The translations under genes were made by a program, and so were the position numbers. 56,705 bases of DNA from Fidelibacterota bacterium (GTDB taxonomy: Bacteria > Fidelibacterota > Marinisomatia > Marinisomatales > TCS55): positions 1-56,705 of the forward strand of contig JAPYRG010000015.1 in NCBI GenBank assembly GCA_029936965.1. Direction: 5' to 3'. Under the pieces are notes generated by a model. It did not search any database and was not told where the DNA came from. It saw only the letters and a list, made by a program, of their open reading frames with translations. This document shows, one piece after another, positions 37,652-46,633 of this stretch; the first letter of the stretch is position 1, and every line of letters begins with the position of its first letter.

Positions 37652-38685
37652 TTTAAATTATTAAAATCTTTTTTGTATTCAGGGTTTAATGTGAGGCCTA
37701 ATCCATTGCCAGAAGGTAGTTTCAATTTACCATCAATAATTTTAACTCCAATATAAGGATCATTATCAATTAAAAGATTGCCATCTAAATCTGCAAAATC
37801 TACTTGAGGTGATAGATTTGACATAGCTGTTATACCAATGGATGACTCTACCATACATCCTAACATAATTTTCATATCGTATTCATGCGCTAAGTCAATC
37901 ATCTTTTTAGCCTCAAATAGAGAACCACACTTCATCAATTTAATATTTATTCCATCGAATGCATGAGCAATATCAGGAATATTTGATGACTTAATGCTGT
38001 TTTCATCAGCAATTAAGGGTAATGGAGATAAATCTCTTAATTTAGCGGTATCTCTCAAGTTTTGAGCCTTAAACGGTTGTTCTACAAATTCAACGTTATG
38101 ATCTGCGAGCCATTTACACATTTTTTTCCCAGTATCTAGATCCCAACCTTCATTTGCATCTACTCTTATTAACTTATCTGTTTCATTTCGTATCAATTTA
38201 ATTATGTTTTTATCATGCTCTTCATTAACGCCTAATTTTATTTTTAAAATATTATAAGTTTTAGCCTCTTCTATTTTCTTTGGAATTAAATCCAAATCTC
38301 CTATTGATATAGTAAATGAAGTATATAACATATTGTTACCTGATTTAAAAAAGTCGGATATAGATCTTTGTTTCTTTAGGGACCATAAATCTAACCAGGC
38401 TGTACTTAACGATGCTTCTAAAGAGCTAATTCCATTTGCATTCTTTTTACACCATAATATTCCTTCGTCTAAAGTCATACTATTCAAACTATCTATAGAT
38501 TCTAATTGGCGTATTACTTTATCTGTTGATTCACCATATCTTAGAGAGGGAGCGGCTTCTCCTCTACCAACATATCCTCCATCGGATATATAGACGTACA
38601 CAATATCATAAAAATCATGTGTACTTCTTGAAATCCCAAATGGGTGAGAGCAAATTATTCGATATGTAGTATAATTTAAATTCAT
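37648..38685 (-). CDS. Dipeptide epimerase (enolase superfamily, L-Ala-D/L-Glu type)
   Basis: A 345-residue protein from the ATG at 38685 (an in-frame TTG lies just before). It has the muconate-lactonising subgroup arrangement: KIKLG with the catalytic KxK lysines, metal ligands in RVDANEGWD, FVEQPF and IADENS, and the second lysine in INIKLMKCGS. Family members epimerise L-Ala-D-Glu from peptidoglycan recycling, or other dipeptides; specificity is not certain here. It overlaps the methylmalonyl-CoA epimerase gene by four bases. Confidence 0.88.
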   Translation of the reverse strand: MNLNYTTYRIICSHPFGISRSTHDFYDIVYVYISDGGYVGRGEAAPSLRYGESTDKVIRQLESIDSLNSMTLDEGILWCKKNANGISSLEASLSTAWLDLWSLKKQRSISDFFKSGNNMLYTSFTISIGDLDLIPKKIEEAKTYNILKIKLGVNEEHDKNIIKLIRNETDKLIRVDANEGWDLDTGKKMCKWLADHNVEFVEQPFKAQNLRDTAKLRDLSPLPLIADENSIKSSNIPDIAHAFDGINIKLMKCGSLFEAKKMIDLAHEYDMKIMLGCMVESSIGITAMSNLSPQVDFADLDGNLLIDNDPYIGVKIIDGKLKLPSGNGLGLTLNPEYKKDFNNLK

Positions 38686-38712
38686 CAATAATGATAAATC
38701 ATTTATACAAAG

Positions 38713-39486
38713 TTATTGACGAAATTTTGGGTCTCTTTTTTCTATAAAGGCAGTTAATCCTTCCATACGTTCCTCATGGCGGAATAACTCGCTGAATTCT
38801 TCTACTTCAATCTCCATACCTTTTTCTATATCCATCATTAACCCAGCATTAATACATCGAAGAGAGGAACTAATTGCTTTAGGACCGTTTTTTAAGATTG
38901 TTGAAGCTAATTTTCTTGATTCAAACATTAGTTGATCTGAAGAACATATTTTATTTGCTAACCCAATTCTATAAGACTCTTCAGCATTAATTATTTTACC
39001 GGTAGTTATCAGTTCAATTGCATTTCCTACACCAACTATTTTGGGCAATCTCTGTGTTCCTCCCCAACCAGGAAGGAGGCCTAACTTAACTTCTGGTTGC
39101 CCAAAACTAGCATTTTCAGATACAATTCGCATATGACATGCCATAGCCAATTCACATCCACCACCCAAAGCAAAACCATTTACTGCAGCAATAACAGGCT
39201 TGGGTGATGATTCTATCATCACAGTTAATCTTTGACCAGCTCTTCCATAATTCAGAGCCTCATCAGAATTCATTTTTTGCATGGCTTTAATATCGGCTCC
39301 CGCAATAAATGCTTTATCTCCAGATCCAGTAATTATTATGGTACCAGTATTTGCATCAGAAATTACGTTTTCAATTACTTCTAAAAACTCAGCTATAACA
39401 TCAGGGTTCATAGCATTTAATGCCTGTGGACGATCTATTATAACTTCTGATATTAAATTATTATTATTTATCTTTAAATATGACAT
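38713..39486 (-). CDS. Enoyl-CoA hydratase/isomerase family protein
   Basis: A 257-residue crotonase-fold protein from the ATG at 39486. The oxyanion-hole loop is AFIAGADIKAM, and both catalytic glutamates are present, in GGGCELAMACHM and GQPEVKLGLLPGWGGTQRL. That indicates true hydratase activity on trans-2-enoyl-CoA rather than a divergent crotonase. It is placed between the TrkH gene and the dipeptide epimerase in one direction, with 28 bases or fewer between genes. Confidence 0.93.
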   Translation of the reverse strand: MSYLKINNNNLISEVIIDRPQALNAMNPDVIAEFLEVIENVISDANTGTIIITGSGDKAFIAGADIKAMQKMNSDEALNYGRAGQRLTVMIESSPKPVIAAVNGFALGGGCELAMACHMRIVSENASFGQPEVKLGLLPGWGGTQRLPKIVGVGNAIELITTGKIINAEESYRIGLANKICSSDQLMFESRKLASTILKNGPKAISSSLRCINAGLMMDIEKGMEIEVEEFSELFRHEERMEGLTAFIEKRDPKFRQ

Positions 39487-39498
39487 CAACAATTTCCA

Positions 39499-40965
39499 TT
39501 ATTTCCAAAATACATTACTAAAAATGACCATTATAGTAAAAATTTCTAATCTTCCTAATAACATACAAAAAGAAAGCAACCATTTTCCAAACGAAGGTAA
39601 TAATGCATAATTATCACTAGGTCCAAAATCTGCTAACCCAGGACCGATATTTCCAATTGCACTAGCTGCAGCACCAATAGCTGATTCAAGGTTTACATTC
39701 ATTAATGTCAGAGCAAGAGTAGTAAAAACAAAAATTGAAACATAAAATAAGAAAAAGCCAAGCGTATTTTTTATTACATCTTCCGAAATATATCGATCAC
39801 CTATACGTATTGGAATAATTGCTTTTGAGTGAAGCATACGTTGAGTTGAGTGCGCCATATATTTAAACAAAACATATATACGTATTATCTTCATTCCACC
39901 ACCTGTCGATCCGCCCATTCCACCGATAAACATTAAACATAATAGTAAAGACTGGACAAAATACGGCCACAATTCATAATCAGCGCTAGAAAACCCTGTA
40001 GTTGTAAGAATTGATACTGTTTGAAATAGAGAAGATCTAAAATTCTCTTCGTTCAAATCACCATTAATACCTATACAAAGGAAGATTATAATAGTTATAT
40101 AAAGAATGAAAAAAAAATATGCTTTGAACTCTTTATCAATTTTATAACTATTTAAATTTCCAGATATCGCTCTAAAGTGCAGTGAAAAGTTTGTTCCAGC
40201 AATAATCATAAATATTATAATAATATATTCAATTACTCCATTATTATATGCTTCTATACTTGCATTTCTAGTTGAGAAACCTCCAGTTGGCATTGTAGTA
40301 AATGAATGACATATAGCATCAAACCAACCCATGCCAGCTATACCTAATAAAATTGTTTCAACTACAGTAATACCTAAATAAACAATCCAAAGTAATTTTG
40401 CAGTTTCTCTTACTCTAGGTCTTATTTTATCAGTAACTGGTCCAGGAACTTCCGCTTTAAATAGCTGAACACCACCAACACCAAGTAATGGTAAAATTGC
40501 AATAGTAAATAAAATTATACCCATTCCTCCTACCCACTGTAAGAAAGATCTCCAAAATAGTATACCATGAGATAAACTCTCAATTCCATTTTCTAAATGA
40601 GGCATGGTTTGGATATTTCCAATAATTGAAGCCCCCGTTGTAGTAACTCCTGACATGGACTCAAAAAACGCATCTGTAAAAATGGGGATTGACCCAGAAT
40701 AATAAAAAGGTAAAGCGCCAGCAAAAGCTGTGATAATCCATGAAAAGGTTACAATAGTAAAACCATCTCTATTACGTAATTTTCTGTTTTTTCTTGTTAA
40801 GAACCATATTGGTAACCCAAAAAATATTGTTACGCTAGCAGAAAATAGGAAAGCTGAAACATCAGATTCATTATATAACCATGATACAAACGCAGGAAAC
40901 AGCATGGTTAAACCCATAATTGTTAATAAGGCGCTAAGAATATTTAAAATTGTTTTTACATTCAT
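39499..40965 (-). CDS. trkH: Potassium uptake protein TrkH
   Basis: A 488-residue membrane protein with the four pore loops of the Trk/Ktr/HKT family: GVTTTGASI, TTMPTGGFSTRN, TTTGFSSADY and the C-terminal IGNIGPGLADFG. GGMGGSTGGGMK is the cytoplasmic loop typical of TrkH. About ten hydrophobic helices surround them. It forms the ion channel part of a K+ uptake system and needs the NAD-binding TrkA. Its start overlaps the trkA stop by four bases, matching coupled expression of the two subunits. Confidence 0.96.
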   Translation of the reverse strand: MNVKTILNILSALLTIMGLTMLFPAFVSWLYNESDVSAFLFSASVTIFFGLPIWFLTRKNRKLRNRDGFTIVTFSWIITAFAGALPFYYSGSIPIFTDAFFESMSGVTTTGASIIGNIQTMPHLENGIESLSHGILFWRSFLQWVGGMGIILFTIAILPLLGVGGVQLFKAEVPGPVTDKIRPRVRETAKLLWIVYLGITVVETILLGIAGMGWFDAICHSFTTMPTGGFSTRNASIEAYNNGVIEYIIIIFMIIAGTNFSLHFRAISGNLNSYKIDKEFKAYFFFILYITIIIFLCIGINGDLNEENFRSSLFQTVSILTTTGFSSADYELWPYFVQSLLLCLMFIGGMGGSTGGGMKIIRIYVLFKYMAHSTQRMLHSKAIIPIRIGDRYISEDVIKNTLGFFLFYVSIFVFTTLALTLMNVNLESAIGAAASAIGNIGPGLADFGPSDNYALLPSFGKWLLSFCMLLGRLEIFTIMVIFSNVFWK

Positions 40966-42314
40966 TGGGCAATGAACAATTTCCGAACTTTATCTGTTAC
41001 GGAATTCTTTGAAAAAACAAGAGCAGTGTCTTCTTCTGTTAGTTGAGATGATCCTCTTGCAATTATCAAATGACCATGGTGGTTTATCGCGCCAACTATA
41101 CTTTCTTTTGGAAAAGAAACTTCTGATAACGGTTTAACGCATACTGCACTACCCTTATCTGGCTTAAGCTCTAATACATCAACATTTAATTCATCAAAAG
41201 TAACAATTTGAGTCTCAGAAAGATCACTTTTTATTTTACGTAATATAGAATTTACTGTTGACATATTCTTACTTATAACAGATCCAATACCTGTTTCTTG
41301 TATAATAGGTAAAAATTCTGTAGTGCCAATATGAATAATTGTCTGCTCAACACCAAAATGATGAGATAATAAACCAGACATAAGATTTGTTTGCTCATTT
41401 TCTGTAACAGCAATAAAACTATCAAGTGATTCAATGTTTTCGGATTTTAATAATTCAAGATCAGTTCCATCCCCTTCTATAACCATCGTATTTTCTAATT
41501 CATTTGCTATCCATTCACACTTATGTCTACTATAATCCAGCAAACGAACATTCATTCCATCTTGCAAACCCTCAGCAACAGAACGACCTATCTTACTGCC
41601 CCCCAAAATCATAACACGATCATTTCTATAAAAATCCTTTCCCAACATTTCCATAAGCTTACGAACATGTTCAGCTTGAAGGATAAAATATGGTGTATCA
41701 CCATTTTGAAATATAAAATCTGACCAAGGAACTACTGTTTTCCCTTCTCTCAAGACTGCAATTACACCAAATTTAAAATCAGGATTAGATTCGCAAATTT
41801 TACCTACACTTTTCCCTACTAAATCATCATTATCACCATTAATACGTATACCGATCATTTCTAATCTACCACCTTCGAAATCCATAACTTGAACAGCATA
41901 AGGATGCTTAACCAAACGAATAATTTCATCACATGCAGCCTTTTCAGGGTGAATCACTAAATCAACACCGAATTGTTCAGGCTTAATAATTGAATGACGA
42001 GTAGTGTATTGTTGATTTCTTAATCTTGCAATAATTTTTTTTGCACCCAGCTCATGAGCTTGCTGAGCAGCAATAAGGTTCACTTCATCAACCCTAGTAA
42101 GACATAAAACATAATCAGCATTTTCTACATTGGCTTGATGTAAGATTCTGGGACTAGCGCCATTCCCTTCAACAACGATTACATCAAGATTATCAGAAAG
42201 ACGGGTGCATTTCTCTGGCAATATATCAACTGCAGTAATATCATGATTGCCTTCACTTAACGCTTTTGCAGCGTGAAAGCCAACCTCACCAGCGCCAATT
42301 ATTACGATTTGCAT
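40962..42314 (-). CDS. trkA: Trk system potassium uptake protein TrkA
   Basis: A 450-residue peripheral protein with two tandem RCK units. Each has a Rossmann nucleotide site, VIIGAGEVGFHAAKALSEG (residue 3 on) and VMILGGSKIGRSVAEGL (about 230 on), followed by a TrkA-C domain. It gates TrkH according to NAD(H) or ATP. The leader carries a 13-base inverted repeat ending five bases before the ATG, with no Shine-Dalgarno sequence between, so ribosome access may be regulated. Confidence 0.96.
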   Translation of the reverse strand: MQIVIIGAGEVGFHAAKALSEGNHDITAVDILPEKCTRLSDNLDVIVVEGNGASPRILHQANVENADYVLCLTRVDEVNLIAAQQAHELGAKKIIARLRNQQYTTRHSIIKPEQFGVDLVIHPEKAACDEIIRLVKHPYAVQVMDFEGGRLEMIGIRINGDNDDLVGKSVGKICESNPDFKFGVIAVLREGKTVVPWSDFIFQNGDTPYFILQAEHVRKLMEMLGKDFYRNDRVMILGGSKIGRSVAEGLQDGMNVRLLDYSRHKCEWIANELENTMVIEGDGTDLELLKSENIESLDSFIAVTENEQTNLMSGLLSHHFGVEQTIIHIGTTEFLPIIQETGIGSVISKNMSTVNSILRKIKSDLSETQIVTFDELNVDVLELKPDKGSAVCVKPLSEVSFPKESIVGAINHHGHLIIARGSSQLTEEDTALVFSKNSVTDKVRKLFIAQ

Positions 42315-42319
42315 AATTA

Positions 42320-42373
42320 TCTATTTCACAAAGTGAAACGCAACTAACTTAGTAAATGTTTTTGTGAAATAGA
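42320..42373 (-). promoter_or_regulatory. Inverted repeat in the trkA leader
   Basis: TCTATTTCACAAA at 42320-42332 and TTTGTGAAATAGA at 42361-42373 are perfect 13-base complements around 28 bases. In the minus-strand RNA the downstream arm ends five bases before the trkA ATG. A competing short hairpin, TTTCAC-N3-GTGAAA, lies at 42324-42338 and uses the same downstream arm. There is no T-run, so it is not a terminator. It could be an operator, or an RNA switch hiding the start of trkA. Confidence 0.6.
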
Positions 42374-42383
42374 ACAAATTGCA

Positions 42384-43634
42384 TTATTCATTAATTCGCA
42401 CAATATCAACGCCTAAACTTTTAAATTTATTCTCTATAGAATCGTAACCACGATCTATATGATACACTCTGCTAATTTCTGTTTTACCTTGGGCAATTAT
42501 TGCTCCAAGTATTAGCGCTGCACTTGCACGAATATCTGTGGACATAACTTGAGCTCCTATTAACTTTTTTACACCATTAATTTCAGCTTTATTTTCATTC
42601 AATCGTATATCAGCACCCAATCTATTTAATTCAGGGATATGTGTAAATCTATCATGATAAACAGTGTCAATAACACTTGATCTTCCGTTTGCAACTGACA
42701 TAAAGACCATCCATTGAGCTTGTAAATCTGTTGGAAAACCTGGATAAACCTCTGTAGTAACATCAACAGGATTTATCGAATCAATTTTATTAATTGATAT
42801 AGAATTTTCGGTAGAGGAAATATTTGCACCTGCTAATTTTAATTTATCTATAAAATCTTCTAAATGTTTTGGATTGCAATTATTAAGAGTAATGTCGCCC
42901 ATTAATGCACCAGCAATCAAATATGTACCTGCTTCAATTCGATCAGGAATAACATCAATATCAATAGAGTCTAATTTATCTACGCCATTTATAATTAATT
43001 TATCGGTACCAATACCACTGATACTTGCACCCATATCATTTAAAACTTCACATAATTGTACAATTTCAGGTTCTTTGGCAGCATTTTCTATACAGGTCTC
43101 TCCTATCGCTAAGACACTCGCCATTAATATATTACCTGTAGCACCTACAGATGGAAAATCAAAACATATCCTATTCCCATATAGATGCTTTGCTTTTGCC
43201 AATATATATCCACTCTCAAGACTTATTTTTGCTCCAAGTTTTTCCAATCCTTTTAAATGAAAGTCAACAGGTCTTGGACCCCAAGAACATCCTCCAGGAA
43301 GAGACACTCTTACTTCACCAAATCTTGCAAGTAAAGGACCCAAAACATAAAATGATGCTCTCATAGTCTTTACAAGATCATACGGCGCCTCAAGATTGTT
43401 AATATTAGAGGCATTTACGGACATTGAATTAGCTTCAAATGATACTTCAGCTCCTATGATTTTTAATAATCGTATCATAGTTCTTGTATCTCTAAGATCA
43501 GGAACACTATTAATTGTAGTTTTTCCATCAACAAGTAAAGCTGCAGTCATTAATGGTAATACAGCATTTTTTGCACCACTAATATCTACTTTACCTGAAA
43601 TTTGATTACCACCATTAACAATAAATTTGTCCAT
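42384..43634 (-). CDS. murA: UDP-N-acetylglucosamine 1-carboxyvinyltransferase
   Basis: A 416-residue protein of the EPSP-synthase fold with the MurA signatures GGNQISGKVDISGAKNAVLPL at the N-terminus, MRASFYVLGPLLARFG, and the catalytic Cys116 in GGCSWGPRPVDFH. It adds enolpyruvate from PEP to UDP-GlcNAc, the first step of peptidoglycan synthesis. Cys at this position predicts fosfomycin sensitivity. The gene is upstream of trkA by 69 bases. A weak 7-base inverted repeat sits just before its ATG. Confidence 0.97.
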   Translation of the reverse strand: MDKFIVNGGNQISGKVDISGAKNAVLPLMTAALLVDGKTTINSVPDLRDTRTMIRLLKIIGAEVSFEANSMSVNASNINNLEAPYDLVKTMRASFYVLGPLLARFGEVRVSLPGGCSWGPRPVDFHLKGLEKLGAKISLESGYILAKAKHLYGNRICFDFPSVGATGNILMASVLAIGETCIENAAKEPEIVQLCEVLNDMGASISGIGTDKLIINGVDKLDSIDIDVIPDRIEAGTYLIAGALMGDITLNNCNPKHLEDFIDKLKLAGANISSTENSISINKIDSINPVDVTTEVYPGFPTDLQAQWMVFMSVANGRSSVIDTVYHDRFTHIPELNRLGADIRLNENKAEINGVKKLIGAQVMSTDIRASAALILGAIIAQGKTEISRVYHIDRGYDSIENKFKSLGVDIVRINE

Positions 43635-43636
43635 AC

Positions 43637-43678
43637 TCTATAATCCTATATAATTAGTAGCTGGAACTTTGTTATAGA
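43637..43678 (-). promoter_or_regulatory. Weak inverted repeat in the murA leader
   Basis: TCTATAA at 43637-43643 and TTATAGA at 43672-43678 are complementary around 28 bases. In the minus-strand RNA the downstream arm ends two bases before the murA ATG. The layout and loop length copy the trkA leader repeat, but the arms are short and AT-only in part, so chance is likely enough. Confidence 0.25.
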
Positions 43679-43689
43679 AAAATAATAAA

Positions 43690-44043
43690 TCACAGTTTAT
43701 TGGAATTATATCTTGAAGCAAATATACTTCCGATTATTATACCAATTCCATCAGCAATTACATCTAACCCACTTGAAAATCTACCAGGAATAAATGATTG
43801 CCATATTTCATCAAATATTGCAAAACATAAACAAACTATCGATATAATAATAATTTGATTCTTTGACTTATCATTAAAGCTACTAACACTTAAAAAACCT
43901 AAAAAAGAGTATTCAATTATATGTAATAACTTATCCCAAGAAAGCAAAACAAATCTAGGAATAGAGTGTCCTGGAATACTTGATACTGATAAAATTATTA
44001 TACCATAAATAATTAACAAATTTTGATAAGATTTAATTTTCAT
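43690..44043 (-). CDS. VanZ-like membrane protein
   Basis: A 117-residue protein from the ATG at 44043; a start at 44070 would add nine residues that lack the family's hydrophobic opening. It has four membrane segments and the VanZ-like signatures WDKLLHIIEYSFLGFL and FDEIWQSFIPGRFSSGLDVIADGIG. Function in most bacteria is unknown. Even the shorter version overlaps the end of the nnr gene by 11 bases. Confidence 0.85.
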   Translation of the reverse strand: MKIKSYQNLLIIYGIIILSVSSIPGHSIPRFVLLSWDKLLHIIEYSFLGFLSVSSFNDKSKNQIIIISIVCLCFAIFDEIWQSFIPGRFSSGLDVIADGIGIIIGSIFASRYNSNKL

Positions 44044-45565
44044 AATGTGAAAGCAGGGATGGTATTTCATTTAATATGTCAGAAGCTATCATTCCACGCA
44101 TTCCGTTATTATTAACATAATTATCTGCAGCTTTTCCATGAATATATACAGCTAATCTTGAGGCGTCTTCTATATTTAATCCTTGCGCAATAAACCCTCC
44201 AATCATCCCCGCAAGAATATCTCCAGTTCCGGCTGTAGATAGCCCAGGATTACCAGAAGAATTAATATGAACATTATTTCTAAAAAAAGTACAACTTGGG
44301 GCATTTTTTGCTACTAATACTCCTTTAAAAGAATCCATAAAATTATTAACAATACTAGGAAATTGATTTTTAATAAGCTGAGAGTCAATATCCAAAATAC
44401 TAGACATTTCGCCATAATGAGGTGTAATGACAAATGGAACTTTAATATTATCAAATAATTTTTTATTTCTAGCAAATACTCTTAATCCATCAGCATCAAT
44501 AACAATTGGCTTATTACAAGTTCTTATTATTTTTTCAGCAAAATGAATTGTTTGATTATCTAGACCTATTCCTGGACCAATAATTACAACATCAGCCCAA
44601 TCAATTTTTTTAGACACCTCTTCATAATTTTTTAATAAAAAACAACCTTTATCATCATCATCGCAAATCATTGTCATTGCCTCAGTCATTTTTTTCTCAT
44701 AAATATCGTTAATTGATCGAGGAGCTGCAGAAATAACTAATCCAGCTCCAACCCTAAAAGCTCCAAAAGAGCAAAGCGCTGCCGCTCCTGTCATTCCTTT
44801 TGAACCTGCAATAATAAATACTTTACCCTGTTTATATTTATTTGTATCAACATTTAACGGTTTAAGCAAATATGAAATATCTTTTTCTAATAAAAAATTC
44901 CATTTTAAACCATTTAAATAATTTAATGCTTCATCAGGAAAACCAATATCTGCAACATAAATCTTACCGGATAGTAAGGGGCCATCCCTCATCATTAATC
45001 CTACTTTTGGATATCCCATTGTTATTGTATAATCAGCACGCACACCTTCAGGTTCTGCAATACCAATATCTGCATGTAATCCTGATGGTATATCAATAGA
45101 TATAACTTTACCCTGAGATTTATTCATTTTAGTAACCCAAGGCCAAAGTATTTCTTTTACAGGTTGTGTGACACCAGTGCCTAATAATCCATCTATTATA
45201 TAATCATATTTCAAATCATCAATCAAATTGATACATGAAAATTGAATACTAATCCCCAAATCAATACATTGATCAGCAAAATATCGCGCTTCATGACTAA
45301 GCTTATCCAAGCTGTATATACAAAAAATTTGGGGGTTGTATTTATTTGAATGAAGAAATTTTGCCGCAGCAAATCCATCTCCACCATTATTCCCTTTTCC
45401 ACATACTATCGCAATAGTTGGATTATCTATATTTTGTACATGACCGATTAAGAATTTAGATATTTTTTTTCCAGCTGTTTCCATAAGCTGAGTACCTTTA
45501 ATCTTAAAGTTTTCTATAGATAATTTATCTAATTCTTTAGCTTGACTTTGTGTAAGTAATTTCAA
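44033..45565 (-). CDS. nnr: Bifunctional NAD(P)H-hydrate epimerase/dehydratase
   Basis: A 510-residue fusion of two repair enzymes. Residues 1-215 are the YjeF-N epimerase (VCGKGNNGGDGFAAAKFL). Residues about 225-505 are the ADP-dependent dehydratase (GSKGMTGAAALCSFGAFRVGAG, ITPHYGEMSSIL, STAGTGDILAGMIGGFIAQG). Together they restore hydrated NAD(P)H. The start is a TTG overlapping the acpS stop in TTGA; the N-terminal pattern KLLTQSQAKELD, usual for this family, supports it over later ATGs. Confidence 0.95.
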   Translation of the reverse strand: MKLLTQSQAKELDKLSIENFKIKGTQLMETAGKKISKFLIGHVQNIDNPTIAIVCGKGNNGGDGFAAAKFLHSNKYNPQIFCIYSLDKLSHEARYFADQCIDLGISIQFSCINLIDDLKYDYIIDGLLGTGVTQPVKEILWPWVTKMNKSQGKVISIDIPSGLHADIGIAEPEGVRADYTITMGYPKVGLMMRDGPLLSGKIYVADIGFPDEALNYLNGLKWNFLLEKDISYLLKPLNVDTNKYKQGKVFIIAGSKGMTGAAALCSFGAFRVGAGLVISAAPRSINDIYEKKMTEAMTMICDDDDKGCFLLKNYEEVSKKIDWADVVIIGPGIGLDNQTIHFAEKIIRTCNKPIVIDADGLRVFARNKKLFDNIKVPFVITPHYGEMSSILDIDSQLIKNQFPSIVNNFMDSFKGVLVAKNAPSCTFFRNNVHINSSGNPGLSTAGTGDILAGMIGGFIAQGLNIEDASRLAVYIHGKAADNYVNNNGMRGMIASDILNEIPSLLSHYEN

Positions 45566-45930
45566 GATAATGAAACTACGGCAAAGGCTATTGCATATTC
45601 CTCAATATGAGAAATGCTAACCTTAACTTGAGTATTATTTAAATTAGGGTAAGACAATTGAACTTCAGGTACGCCATAATCACTCGATACGATTTCAATA
45701 TCAATAAAATTAATTGAATTAATAATACCAGATGAGTACAATGCTTTCTTAATTGCCTCTTTTGCAGCAAATCTACCAGCGTAATGAATAGCTGGATTTG
45801 GTTTTAAATCGCAATAAGATTTTTCATTATCTGTAAAAGTATGTTTTTTAAATCTATCTGAATATTGTTGAATAATATTTTCAATACGTGAAACAGAAAC
45901 TATATCTGTTCCGATAAAATATTCAGGCAC
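45562..45930 (-). CDS. acpS: Holo-[acyl-carrier-protein] synthase
   Basis: A 122-residue phosphopantetheinyl transferase of the AcpS type. The magnesium Asp is in IGTDIVSVSRIENI, and Glu and Lys are in GRFAAKEAIKKAL, both conserved. It attaches phosphopantetheine from CoA to acyl carrier protein for fatty acid synthesis. The start is a GTG inside the end of the HAD phosphatase gene (8-base overlap), and the stop overlaps the nnr TTG start, so the three genes are translationally linked. Confidence 0.95.
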   Translation of the reverse strand: MPEYFIGTDIVSVSRIENIIQQYSDRFKKHTFTDNEKSYCDLKPNPAIHYAGRFAAKEAIKKALYSSGIINSINFIDIEIVSSDYGVPEVQLSYPNLNNTQVKVSISHIEEYAIAFAVVSLS

Positions 45931-46606
45931 TATTTAACTCGTTTACAATACCCACGATTTCATAAACATCATTTATATCCCAATCTGCTCCAGAATCGAC
46001 TGTACCAAATGAATCTCCATATCGAGCAAATATTGTTCTTATGCCAAGATTATTTGCCCCTGCCACATCTCTTTCAGGCCAATCACCAACCATTAATGTT
46101 TCACTTGGTTCAGTTTTTAATTCCTTTAAAGCCATCTGAAATGGTATTGGAGAAGGTTTTCTTGCATTAGTATCATCAAATGTTAACACAATATCAAAAT
46201 GATGATGAAGATTCAAATAGTAAATTCGCATCCATGCTTCTCTACTGGGAGCATCTGATACAACAGCAAGCTTAATTCCAATTTTCATTAATTCAACCAA
46301 AGTATGATTAACATTAGGATATAATAATAGATTAGCCTCACGAGCTCTTCTATAGGCAACTATTGCAGCTGCTAGGTATTTATTATTTACCTCACCTACA
46401 GTTCTTTCTAAAAAATAATTGAAAATCTGCTGATTTTCCCATCCTTCTTTTTCATAAATAGAAACTATAGTTTTATAGGATTCCTCATTATCAATAACTA
46501 AACCAGCTTCAATCATACCAGCAATAGCTGCTTTAACTGCATACTCTTTCATTTTCATGAAATCTAAAAGAGTATTGTCTAGGTCAAATATGACCGCCTT
46601 TATCAT
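45923..46606 (-). CDS. HAD-superfamily phosphatase
   Basis: A 227-residue HAD protein. Motif I is FDLDNTLLDF with the nucleophile and acid Asp residues, the C1 cap follows, motif II is VVSDAPS, motif III is the Lys in ARKPSP and motif IV is VGDWPERDVAGANNLG. It most resembles phosphoglycolate phosphatase-like and TIGR02253-type proteins; the natural substrate is not clear. It shares an operon with acpS and nnr. Confidence 0.9.
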   Translation of the reverse strand: MIKAVIFDLDNTLLDFMKMKEYAVKAAIAGMIEAGLVIDNEESYKTIVSIYEKEGWENQQIFNYFLERTVGEVNNKYLAAAIVAYRRAREANLLLYPNVNHTLVELMKIGIKLAVVSDAPSREAWMRIYYLNLHHHFDIVLTFDDTNARKPSPIPFQMALKELKTEPSETLMVGDWPERDVAGANNLGIRTIFARYGDSFGTVDSGADWDINDVYEIVGIVNELNSA

Positions 46607-46633
46607 TATATTATTCTTATAAAATTAATTTAT

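Noticed and set aside
42874-43260. A 128-codon plus-strand frame inside murA
   Set aside because: Antisense to a full-length MurA with intact catalytic residues; no domain seen.
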